Below, piece by piece: positions 51,360-62,885 of a DNA stretch of 64,000 nucleotides. A program made the position numbers and the translations under genes. A model generated the notes under the pieces. The model did no database searches. It had not been told where the DNA came from and saw only the letters and a list, made by a program, of their open reading frames with translations. Numbering within the stretch: the stretch's first letter is position 1; every line of letters starts with the position of its first letter. The DNA comes from [Mycoplasma] phocae (GTDB taxonomy: Bacteria; Bacillota_I; Bacilli_A; Mycoplasmatales; Metamycoplasmataceae): NCBI RefSeq assembly GCF_003332325.1, contig NZ_CP029295.1:310001-374000 (forward strand), in the 5' to 3' direction.

Positions 51360-53640
51360 TTTGAATAACTTTATTAATACATAAAGGAGATTAAATGATT
51401 ATAAATCAACAATAATATAGGATATTTATTTACTTATTTAATAATAATAACAAGTTGAAGCAATTTTATAATTGCTTTTATATGTTTTATAATTCGGTGA
51501 TTTTTTTATTAATGTTGTAGTTTTTTGCTAATCTTTAGTAATTTAATTTTTTTATGTCCATTCAAAAAATTAAATTTTAACTATTAATTAATGATTTTTA
51601 AAATTTATCTAGAATAAAATCATCATCTAAATAGATTTTAATATTTCTTATCATCCATTTCGAAATATTAAAATCTAAATTTACTATTAATAGCTTTTTT
51701 AAAATTAATTTGCAAAATATTAACTATAATATTTCCAATTTATAAAACCAGAGAAATAATATGAAATTAAAAAATATAGCAACATTAACATATTTTTTTG
51801 AATTTTAGTCTTTTTATGGAACTACCCATCCATTTATATTTCCCGTGATATTAGAATTTTCATTATTTACTGAGATTTTTGTTAGCTATAATTACTTAAT
51901 TTCTAATTTATTGCTAGATTTCATATTTATTATATGCGATGTTAAAAATAATATGTAGCCTTTTATTTGCTTAAATAATTAATCGCTTGTGACTTTTCTT
52001 TCTTACTTTTTTATTTATGCCAGTATTTGCACACTATTCAAAATATATTTACGTATAAGGTTAGAATTCATTAAATTTTTAGTTTAACAAGTTAGTTTTA
52101 TCATCAATAGTCAAATTAAAATTTAGCATATAATTCTGATATTTAATCTTATTCTAATTAAACATAGTATTATTAGGGTTTTATTTGCTAATTATTTTGT
52201 TTACAAAGGTGATGCTAGGTTAAATATTTTATTATTTAATTAACCAAAAGCGGAGACTATTATTAATTCTTAATACAACCTTTTTTTGATAAAGGAATTA
52301 CCCACTAACAAATTTATAATTCTTGGATTTTTTTCTATTTAATTTATCTACTTAGAGAAGTTAAATTTAAAGTTAAATAAGTTAACCTATTACAATCTAT
52401 TTCCCTGTATTCATCATGATTTATAAAAATATCGTCACGTAATATTTTTTTAGTTTGCCTTTTATTTTAAATTTTGTTATAACTCATCCATTGTTTTATT
52501 TTTTTATAACTTAATTAATTAAAATATAAACTATGACTGATATTTTTATTCTATTTATATATTAGAATAGTCAATACTATTTTTACTTTTATTTCGCATG
52601 GTGTACGTTAAATTATGAAATTACAACCATCAAGGGGAAGGTAAATTTATTAGCAAAAAACTTCCTTTTTTTTGCTCAATACCTTCAAAAAAAATTATAC
52701 CATAATTTGACATTTGATTATTCAACAATATTGAACTGAAAAAACAGTAAAAAATCACTAGATTTTAAGTAAAAATTAATGATTCATTTTAGAAAAAAAT
52801 TCGGCAAAAAAGCATTATAATACACACGACAAAAATTTGTTATTTTTTATTGAAAAACCAATAAAAATTCAAGGAATTCGCCATTTGATAAAAAAATATT
52901 TATTAAACTTATATTTTTTTATCTGTCTTTGAAATTTATTGCTAAATAGCAATGAATTAAACATTTTTATTACAGCTAAAAATACTAGTGAAAAATAGAC
53001 CATTTTTAGGCAAAAAAACACTCAATTTTGAGTTAAAAAATTTAGTGCTTTTAATCGAAAAAATTGCAAATTATTTTTTTTTTTTTTGCAAAAAAATTTG
53101 AATACTCAAATTGTAGATATAAAAATTAAAATATGGTTTTAATTAATAATTGCGTTTCATTAATAATTAAAATGAAGTTTTATATAAAATGAAGATCTCA
53201 AAAATTTTATAAAAATTATTTAACTATCTTAATTACTAAATCATAAATTCTATTAATTAAAAATACCATTTATATAGCCTGCGAAAAATAAAAAATTAAA
53301 AGATAAAGTACCGCTAAATAATTAATTAAAAAATAATCAAATTTTTAAAAAGTTAACTATTTTAGTTTGATAAAAATTTCTATTTTAATATTTAAAAATA
53401 AAATCATAATTAAACAAATAAAATTCTGATTAGCCCTCACTTTTAAAAATAAATTAATTGAATATTATTTGTCATATTAAATTCAAATATAAATAATAGA
53501 TAAATTAGGATCTATATCATATTATTATTTTCTATAGTAATATGCAATTATACGCTTGTGACTATATTTATAATTATTTATATATTTCATGTGGCAAAAA
53601 AATAATCAAAATAACAAAATTAAATTTAAATAAAAATTAT
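51360..53640. other. Decayed, gene-poor region
   Basis: About 2.3 kb very AT-rich, with no frame longer than a few dozen codons. It contains start-like remnants: AAAGGAG with ATG at about 51394 and a six-codon ORF, and a signal-peptide-like MKLKNIATLTYFF at 51760 followed by TAG. A hairpin GGGGAAG / CTTCC with T-run lies near 52633-52673, and a 14-T run is at 53074-53087. I read this as old surface-gene debris, but only the pseudogene that follows is identifiable. Confidence 0.5.
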
Positions 53641-53650
53641 TAGATAATAC

Positions 53651-54800
53651 ATGAAAAATAGATTAAGATTACTAGATATAATCTCAATTTTGCAAACCGT
53701 AATTTTATCTTTTATTCTTATCGCACTAAAAGCATCAAAAGGAACCAATATTGTTAAAACAATGTAAAAATAAAATAAATTAAAATTGAACATTTCTAAA
53801 AAATGTAACTAGAGTTCCAACCGATCTATCATTTCAAATACTGTCACCTAAGAAACAATTTCTGAAAAGTGTAAATTTTAATCACAATATCCTAAAATGA
53901 AATTTTTCAAATGTTGAAAGCTATAGTAAATTTTATTCAAATTCATAACTTTAAGAATTATCAAAGAAAAATTTTCAGTAAATTAATAATAAATCTTACA
54001 ATGTTTATTTCTAGGATAAATTTTGAAACTGAAATTGATAAAATTAAGTCAGCTGATAATCCAATAAAATAAAATTAATGAAATTATCAAATTAAATAAC
54101 AATAATTCAAAAGTTAAATGAAATGCGTTAACTTTTAATTTAGTATTAAATAAAAAATTTGTTGAAATATCAATTCAAGATAAATAAAAATCTTATATCG
54201 ATAAAATTCAAATTAAATTATTGTTTAAATTAAAAGACATAAAAACAGTATGATAATTTCTTATAAAGTTTAATACTTTAGTAAATAAGAATGTTAATAG
54301 CACTAATCATAAGATCGAAATTGATTGAAGTTAATCGGAAATTGCAACATAAAACAACTACTGTATCTAATAATAGTGCTAATTATTTAAAAAAATAACT
54401 GAGAATATTTTAGAAGATAATATAATGTTCTTAATTAATAGCAAAAAAATGAAACCATTTGATTAACATATAGTATGAAAAAATCAATAAATTTATTGAA
54501 AAATGTTATTTAGAACTTAGTTTTATTAAAATTGATTTAATTTATCAAAGACTAGTAAAAAATAATTAAATAAAAATAAAAGAAAACCATGACTAAAAAA
54601 TTTTCGATAACTAATATTAATGAATTAGAATTTGATAATAATATAGCAATAATAAAAATAATAAATTTTTTATTAATTATGATCACAGTTAAAGTTATTA
54701 TGGAAAACTAGATTTCAATTTCTGCGCTAATAGAGAAGATAATAAATTACCATTGTTATTTTCAATAATAACTCTTAGAATAATAACAGTTAATATATTT
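53651..54800 (+). pseudogene. Decayed paralogue of the DUF285/repeat surface protein
   Basis: Fragments in order match the intact gene 55206-62723. (1) The signal peptide MKNRLRLLDIISIL at 53651 matches MKNKLKLLSIISAL. (2) At about 53806-53930, V-x-R-V-P-T-D-L then VNFNHNILKWNFSNVES matches the first DUF285 block (VTAVPKDL, INFNQDLSSWDISNVKD). (3) At 54070-54190 there is KINEIIKLNNNN then VKWNAL, like the 75-residue domain. (4) At 54322-54405 there is IDWS then TVSNNSANYLK, matching DWSQ/TVSDNSADYLK. (5) At 54690-54800, YGKLDFNF and NKLPLLFSI match YGELNFNY and NKLPIILAI before the anchor. TAA/TAG codons and frameshifts interrupt throughout. Confidence 0.75.
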
Positions 54801-55093
54801 GGTTTTAATAAACCAACTAAAAAATTAAAAGTAATATCAACTTATTTAACTTTAAAACATGCCACTATAGGTATGTTTTTAAAATTTAAATTCGTTTTTA
54901 TAAGTAGTAAATAAATTGCTATATATATTTTACATGTTTGACAATTGAAGTTATATAAAGTTCATAGATAATACAACGAAGTAATTTATTGAAACATAAA
55001 TAATATCTATTTTTAGTATTACTCTATTATATGGTCGAAATAATTACATATTATATAAATATATAATATGATATAATAAATGTGTTATTGTTG

Positions 55094-55114
55094 CCTAACA
55101 TAACATATGCTAGG
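55094..55114. promoter_or_regulatory. Interrupted palindrome in the leader of the giant surface gene
   Basis: CCTA-a-CATA-aca-TATG-c-TAGG, 8 of 9 bases paired on each arm, lies about 92-112 bases before the ATG and just downstream of TATAAT-like sequences (55062-55067, 55072-55077). It could be an operator or an RNA hairpin. The sequence gives no direct proof. Confidence 0.4.
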
Positions 55115-55205
55115 ACAAAAATTGACCAACCTTATCTTTATACAACAGTAATAATTAATATAAAGAAAAATAAATAATTGGAATTTATTAGGAGTTATTA
55201 AATAC

Positions 55206-58200
55206 ATGAAAAACAAATTAAAATTGTTGAGCATAATTTCTGCTTTATCAAGTGTTTCATTACCTTTTAGCATTATTTCAACTAAAACTAATCAAAATAC
55301 TCCAGAAGATAATCTGGAAGATAATTCTATAACAGCGGAAACGCAAGTACAATCCGTTTATAACGGCACTGAGTGTATTAAAATTGGATATTTTAAAAAC
55401 TTTAAAGGTGAATATCAAATTGAACAATTTCATAAGGATGTAACTGCAGTTCCAAAAGATTTACCAAAGGAAATAACGTTACTTAAAAATGCGTTTAAGG
55501 ATTGTATCAATTTTAACCAAGACCTCTCTAGTTGAGATATTTCAAATGTTAAAGATATGAGCTCTATGTTTGAAGGAGCATTAGCTTTCAATAATGGAGA
55601 AAAAACACTAACATGAAAAGGAAATGCAAAAAACAATACAGCGACAACGTTTATGTTTAAAAACGCGAAAAAATTCAATCAAGATATTTCTAGTTGAGAT
55701 GTTTCAAACGTTAAGAGTATGTGGTCGATGTTTGAGGGTGCAGAATCTTTTAATAATGGCAATAAACCGCTAATTTGAAAAAATGGATGAACAAATAAAA
55801 GAACCACGATGTTGTCAATGTTTAAAAATGCTAAGTCATTTAATCAGGATATTTCTAGTTGAGATGTTTCAAATGTTTGAAATATGGAATCAATGTTTGA
55901 AGGTACAAAACTTTTTAATCAAGATCTTTCAAATTGGAAAGTTTCAAATGTTTGGAATACGGGATCAATGTTTGAAGGAACGGAGGCTTATAATAATGCC
56001 GGAAAACCTTTAAGTTGGGGAGATTCGGCAAAGAGTATTACATCAACAGTATCAATGTTTAAAAATGCAAAAAAATTTAATCAAGATATTTCAGGTTGAA
56101 ACCTTTCAAAAATTGTAAACATGGTATCAATGTTTGAAGGTGCTGAAAATTTTAATAATGGTGGTAATGTTCTAAATTGAGAAAACCTAAAAGTTAAATA
56201 TGTATCTAAACTTTTCAAGAATGCAAAATCATTTAATCAAGATCTTTCGAATTGAGATATTTCAAACTTATCTGAAATGAGTTCAATGTTCGAAGGCGCA
56301 GATGCCTTTAATAATGGAGGTCAACCACTAACTTGAATAAATTTAAGCAAAGCTAAAAAATTTGATAATATGTTTAAAAATGCAAAAATCTTCAATCAAA
56401 ATATTGCGGGGTGAGATGTTTCGAGTGCTGAGGATATGAGTTCAATGTTTGAAGGTGCCGATGCCTTCAATAATGGAGGTCAACCACTAACTTGAACAAA
56501 TTTAAGCAAAGTTAAAAAATTTAATAATATGTTTAAAAATGCAAAAATCTTTAATCAAAATATTTCTACTTGAGATGTTTCAAATGCTGAGGATATGAGT
56601 TCAATGTTTTGTGGAGCACAGACATTTAATCAATCTATTGCAGATTGAAATGTTTCGAATGTAAAAGAGATGGCATTAATGTTTCAGGATGCAAAATTTT
56701 TTAACCAAAATCTTTCAAAATGAAATGTTTCAAACGTTTGAAATATGCTATCGATGTTCGAAGGAGCAGAAGCATATAATAATGCTGGAGAATCTTTAAA
56801 TTGAGGTGATTCAACAAAGAATCTTGTTTCAACAGCATCGATGTTTAAAAATGCTAAGTCATTTAATCAGGATATTTCTAGTTGAGATGTTTCAAATGTT
56901 TGAAAGATGAATGCAATGTTTGAAAATGCAGTATTGTTTAACAATGGTGGTAAGCCTTTAAATTGAAAAAATGCGATAAAAGGTAATATCTCAACAGCGT
57001 TTATGTTTAAAAATGCTAAATCATTTAATCAGGATATTTCTAGCTGAGATGTTTCTAAGGTTGAAAGTATGGAATCAATGTTTGAAGGTGCGTCATCGTT
57101 TAATAATGGTGGTCAGCCCTTTAATTGAAATAGTTCATCAAACATTGTGACTAATGTTTCAAAAATGTTTAAAGATGCTACCTCCTTTAACCAGAATGTT
57201 ACTAATTTTGACGTTAGAAATGTTAATGATATGTCTTCAATGTTTGAGGGTGCATCATCATTTAATAATGGTGATCAAGAACTGCGGTGATTTTCTTGAA
57301 CTAGTAATGTAAAAGATATGTCATCTATGTTTAAAAACGCTACCAACTTTAATCAAGATTTATCAAATTTTTGAGCTTATAATGTTAAAACAATGGAATC
57401 AATGTTCGAAGGTGCATCATCATTTAATAACGGAGGAAAATCATTTAAGTGAAATAGTTTAACAATCATTGTGACTAATGTTTCAAAAATGTTTAAAAAT
57501 GCCACTTCCTTTAACCAGAATGTTACTAATTTTGACGTTAGAAATGTTAATGATATGTCTTCAATGTTTGAGGGTGCATCATCATTTAATAATGGCGACG
57601 CAATGGAATTAAATTGAAATACCTGAACTGAAAATGTTAAAAATATGTCAAAAATGTTTAAAGATGCCACATCTTTTAACAAAAAAATTATTATGAAGAC
57701 TAAAAATGTTGAAAATATGACTTCAATGTTTGAAAACACCAAGGCTTTTAACCAAAATATTTCAAATTGGAATGTTGACAAAGTCGTTAATTACGATAAT
57801 TTTTATAACAAATCAAAACTTATCAGTAATCCCAAGAATATTCCACAAAAATTATTAAAAGAACTTAAATACTTGATTACTGTACAAAATTTTACTGATA
57901 GAATTGAAAAAATTGATCTTAAAAAGAATAAAAATATTATTATTGATCTTATTAAGGCAAGAAATAATAATCCAGAAATTTTTTGAGACGTTTTGAGTTT
58001 TGATTTAATTTCTTCTAATGATGATTATTTAGAAATTCTAATTTCCGATAAAAGTAAAAAGCGTTATTTAGATAAATTAAAACTTAAATTTCCATATAAA
58101 AAGGACATTAAAAAGGAAATTAAAGTTGATAATCTTGCTAAGGTTGAAGATTTCACAGAAGAAGAAATTAAAAGAGTAATTAACGCAGCTAATGGCAGCG

Positions 58201-61200
58201 GCACAATTGATTGAAGTCAACTAAAAATTACAATCAATCAAGATAAGATAATCATTACTGTTTCGGATAATAGTGCTGATTATTTAAAAGGTGGAACTAT
58301 TAGCTTCACTGTTGTGAAGAAATTAGATATTGCCACTGTGATTTCTGAAACTAAGAAATTAGCTAAAGTTGAAGATTTCACAGAAGAAGAAATTAAAAGA
58401 GTAATTAACGCAGCTAATGGCAGCGGCACAATTGATTGAAGCCAACTAAAAATTACAATTAATCAAGAGAAAATAATGATTTCAGTTGCGGATAATAGTG
58501 CTGATTATCTAAAAGGTGGAACTATTAGCTTCACTGTTGTGAAGAAATTAGATATTGCTACTGTGATTTCTGAAACTAAGAAATTAGCTAAAGTTGAAGA
58601 TTTCACAGAAGAAGAAATTAAAAGAGTAATTAACGCAGCTAATGGCAGCGGCACAATTGATTGAAGCCAACTAAAAATTACAATTAATCAAGAGAAAATA
58701 ATGATTTCAGTTGCGGATAATAGTGCTGATTATCTAAAAGGTGGAACTATTAGCTTCACCGTAACTAAAAAAATCGCAATTAGTACAATTATTAGCAAAA
58801 CAACTAATTTAGCCAAAGTTGAAGATTTCACAGAAGAAGAAATTAAAAGAGTAATTAACGCAGCTAATGGCAGCGGCACAATTGATTGAAGTCAACTAAA
58901 AATTACAATCAATCAAGATAAGATAATCATTACTGTTTCGGATAATAGTGCTGATTATTTAAAAGGTGGAACTATTAGCTTCACTGTTGTGAAGAAATTA
59001 GATATTGCCACTGTGATTTCTGAAACTAAGAAATTAGCTAAAGTTGAAGATTTCACAGAAGAAGAAATTAAAAGAGTAATTAACGCAGCTAATAGTAATG
59101 TTTCAATTGATTGAAGCCAACTAAAAATTACAATTAATCAAGAGAAAATAATGATTTCAGTTGCGGATAATAGTGCTGATTATCTAAAAGGTGGAACTAT
59201 TAGCTTCACCGTAACTAAAAAAATCGCAATTAGTACAATTATTAGCAAAACAACTAATTTAGCCAAAGTTGAAGATTTCACAGAAGAAGAAATTAAAAGA
59301 GTAATTAACGCAGCTAATGGCAGCGGCACAATTGATTGAAGCCAACTAAAAATTACAATTAATCAAGAGAAAATAATGATTTCAGTTGCGGATAATAGTG
59401 CTGATTATTTAAAAGGTGGAACTATTAGCTTCACTGTTGTGAAGAAATTAGATATTGCTACTGTGATTTCTGAAACTAAGAAATTAGCTAAAGTTGAAGA
59501 TTTCACAGAAGAAGAAATTAAAAGAGTAATTAACGCAGCTAATAGTAATGTTTCAATTGATTGAAGTCAACTAAAAATTACAATTAATCAAGAGAAAATA
59601 ATGATTTCAGTTGCGGATAATAGTGCTGATTATCTAAAAGGTGGAACTATTAGCTTCACTGTTGTGAAGAAATTAGATATTGCTACTGTGATTTCTGAAA
59701 CTAAGAAATTAGCTAAAGTTGAAGATTTCACAGAAGAAGAAATTAAAAGAGTAATTAACGCAGCTAATGGCAGCGGCACAATTGATTGAAGCCAACTAAA
59801 AATTACAATTAATCAAGAGAAAATAATGATTTCAGTTGCGGATAATAGTGCTGATTATCTAAAAGGTGGAACTATTAGCTTCACCGTAACTAAAAAAATC
59901 GCAATTAGTACAATTATTAGCAAAACAACTAATTTAGCCAAAGTTGAAGATTTCACAGAAGAAGAAATTAAAAGAGTAATTAACGCAGCTAATGGCAGCG
60001 GCACAATTGATTGAAGTCAACTAAAAATTACAATTAATCAAGAGAAAATAATGATTTCAGTTGCGGATAATAGTGCTGATTATCTAAAAGGTGGAACTAT
60101 TAGCTTCACCGTAACTAAAAAAATCGCAATTAGTACAATTATTAGCAAAACAACTAATTTAGCCAAAGTTGAAGATTTCACAGAAGAAGAAATTAAAAGA
60201 GTAATTAACGCAGCTAATGGCAGCGGCACAATTGATTGAAGCCAACTAAAAATTACAATTAATCAAGAGAAAATAATGATTTCAGTTGCGGATAATAGTG
60301 CTGATTATCTAAAAGGTGGAACTATTAGCTTCACCGTAACTAAAAAAATCGCAATTAGTACAATTATTAGCAAAACAACTAATTTAGCCAAAGTTGAAGA
60401 TTTCACAGAAGAAGAAATTAAAAGAGTAATTAACGCAGCTAATAGTAATGTTTCAATTGATTGAAGTCAACTAAAAATTACAATTAATCAAGAGAAAATA
60501 ATGATTTCAGTTGCGGATAATAGTGCTGATTATCTAAAAGGTGGAACTATTAGCTTCACCGTAACTAAAAAAATCGCAATTAGTACAATTATTAGCAAAA
60601 CAACTAATTTAGCCAAAGTTGAAGATTTCACAGAAGAAGAAATTAAAAGAGTAATTAACGCAGCTAATGGCAGCGGCACAATTGATTGAAGCCAACTAAA
60701 AATTACAATTAATCAAGAGAAAATAATGATTTCAGTTGCGGATAATAGTGCTGATTATCTAAAAGGTGGAACTATTAGCTTCACCGTAACTAAAAAAATC
60801 GCAATTAGTACAATTATTAGCAAAACAACTAATTTAGCCAAAGTTGAAGATTTCACAGAAGAAGAAATTAAAAGAGTAATTAACGCAGCTAATGGCAGCG
60901 GCACAATTGATTGAAGCCAACTAAAAATTACAATTAATCAAGAGAAAATAATGATTTCAGTTGCGGATAATAGTGCTGATTATCTAAAAGGTGGAACTAT
61001 TAGCTTCACCGTAACTAAAAAAATCGCAATTAGTACAATTATTAGCAAAACAACTAATTTAGCCAAAGTTGAAGATTTCACAGAAGAAGAAATTAAAAGA
61101 GTAATTAACGCAGCTAATGGCAGCGGCACAATTGATTGAAGCCAACTAAAAATTACAATTAATCAAGAGAAAATAATGATTTCAGTTGCGGATAATAGTG

Positions 61201-62723
61201 CTGATTATCTAAAAGGTGGAACTATTAGCTTCACCGTAACTAAAAAAATCGCAATTAGTACAATTATTAGCAAAACAACTAATTTAGCCAAAGTTGAAGA
61301 TTTCACAGAAGAAGAAATTAAAAGAGTAATTAACGCAGCTAATAGTAATGTTTCAATTGATTGAAGTCAACTAAAAATTACAATTAATCAAGAGAAAATA
61401 ATGATTTCAGTTGCGGATAATAGTGCTGATTATTTAAAAGGTGGAACTATTAGCTTCACTGTTGTGAAGAAATTAGATATTGCTACTGTGATTTCTGAAA
61501 CTAAGAAATTAGCTAAAGTTGAAGATTTCACAGAAGAAGAAATTAAAAGAGTAATTAACGCAGCTAATGGCAGCGGCACAATTGATTGAAGCCAACTAAA
61601 AATTACAATTAATCAAGAGAAAATAATGATTTCAGTTGCGGATAATAGTGCTGATTATCTAAAAGGTGGAACTATTAGCTTCACCGTAACTAAAAAAATC
61701 GCAATTAGTACAATTATTAGCAAAACAACTAATTTAGCCAAAGTTGAAGATTTCACAGAAGAAGAAATTAAAAGAGTAATTAACGCAGCTAATGGCAGCG
61801 GCACAATTGATTGAAGCCAACTAAAAATTACAATTAATCAAGAGAAAATAATGATTTCAGTTGCGGATAATAGTGCTGATTATCTAAAAGGTGAAACTAT
61901 TAGCTTCACCGTAACTAAAAAATCGGCAATTGCGACAGTAATTTCTAAAACTAGTGGCTTAGCGAAAGTTGAGAATTTCACAAAAGATGAAATTAAAAGA
62001 GTAATTAACGAAGCTAATAAAGGCAAAGACATTCAATGAGAGCAATTAGAAATTACTATTACTGGAGCAAATGTCATTATTAAAGTCTTAGCTAATTCCG
62101 CTGATTATCAAAAAGGTGGCACCATTAGCTTCACTGTTGTAAAAAAATTAGATATTGCTAAACTAATCGGTAAGATGGTTTGAAATGCACAATCAACAAT
62201 TACGATCGAAGAACTTGCCAAATTTATTAAAAAACAATATCCAGAAATTGATTTTAGCCAAATTGATTTAATAATTGCAAATGACAAAAGTCACGCAATA
62301 ATTAGATCAAAAGTTAACAGTAAAGATTATTTTGGAGAGGCATCATTACCTATCAAAAAGAACATTAATGAAGCTATTAAAGATAAAGAAATTAATTTTG
62401 AACTAGGTAAAGTTGACAAAAAAGATATTAATAAAAAGAATTTTAAATCAATGATTTCAAGGATATTAAGAGAAGTTGATTTGATTAATCTCGATTTTGA
62501 TGTTACTATTGATAAAAAAAATAATAAGGTTAATGCCGATTTTAGCCATGATGCTAAATTTTATGGAGAATTGAATTTTAACTATGAGGCTAAAAGCCAA
62601 AATAATAAATTACCAATAATATTAGCAATTACTTCTCTACTAGGTATTATCGGCATCATTATAGTGATAACACTACTAGTATTAAAGAAAAAAGGAAAAA
62701 TTTTTAATAAAAATAAAAAATAA
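55206..62723 (+). CDS. Giant surface protein: DUF285 repeats, 18 tandem 75-residue domains, C-terminal anchor
   Basis: 2505 residues in one frame with UGA=Trp; AGGAG is upstream of ATG. The signal peptide (about 1-25) has no lipobox Cys. Residues about 98-865 are BspA-like DUF285 repeats: units with FNQDIS(S)WDVSNV and MFEGA alternate with FNNGGxPLxW, about 12 composite units. A linker (865-976) follows, then 18 units of 75 residues (977-2326) resembling the lipoprotein 17/lipoprotein-associated domain. After a unique domain, one membrane helix (about 2469-2493) and a Lys-rich tail close the protein. Probably an adhesin or variable surface antigen. The repeat array makes size change by recombination likely. 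Confidence 0.87.
58134..62183 (+). repeat. 18 x 225-bp tandem repeat array
   Basis: Units start at 58134 + 225n (n = 0 to 17), each beginning (L)AKVEDFTEEEIKRVIN. Units 1-17 are nearly identical and differ only at three two-state sites (GSGTID or SNVSID; QDKIIITVSDN or QEKIMISVADN; VVKKLDIATVISETKK or VTKKIAISTIISKTTN). Unit 17 ends in a transitional linker, and unit 18 is diverged (ENFTKDEIKRVINEANKGKD). Every unit holds one UGA Trp before SQLKI. Confidence 0.95.
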
Positions 62724-62858
62724 GAAAATAATACAATAAATAAAATTTCATTAAATTAATCACTTAAATAAATAATTTATAAAATCTTTTAGGCTATAAA
62801 TAAAATAAGCATAAAAAACATAAATTTCATTTAATTCTAAAATATTAATAAATATAAG

Positions 62859-62885
62859 AGCATACTAAACTGGTATGCTTTTTTC
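62859..62885 (+). terminator. Terminator of the giant surface gene
   Basis: AGCATAC (62859-62865) / GTATGCT (62873-62879), followed by TTTTT. About 135 bases after the stop. Confidence 0.75.

Noticed and set aside
51750-51960. Membrane-protein gene starting at 51760
   Set aside because: A TAG occurs after 15 codons and no homology can be recognised; treated as debris.
58134-62183. CRISPR-like regular repeat
   Set aside because: The 225-bp units are in frame, with no spacers, and encode a protein domain inside a continuous gene.
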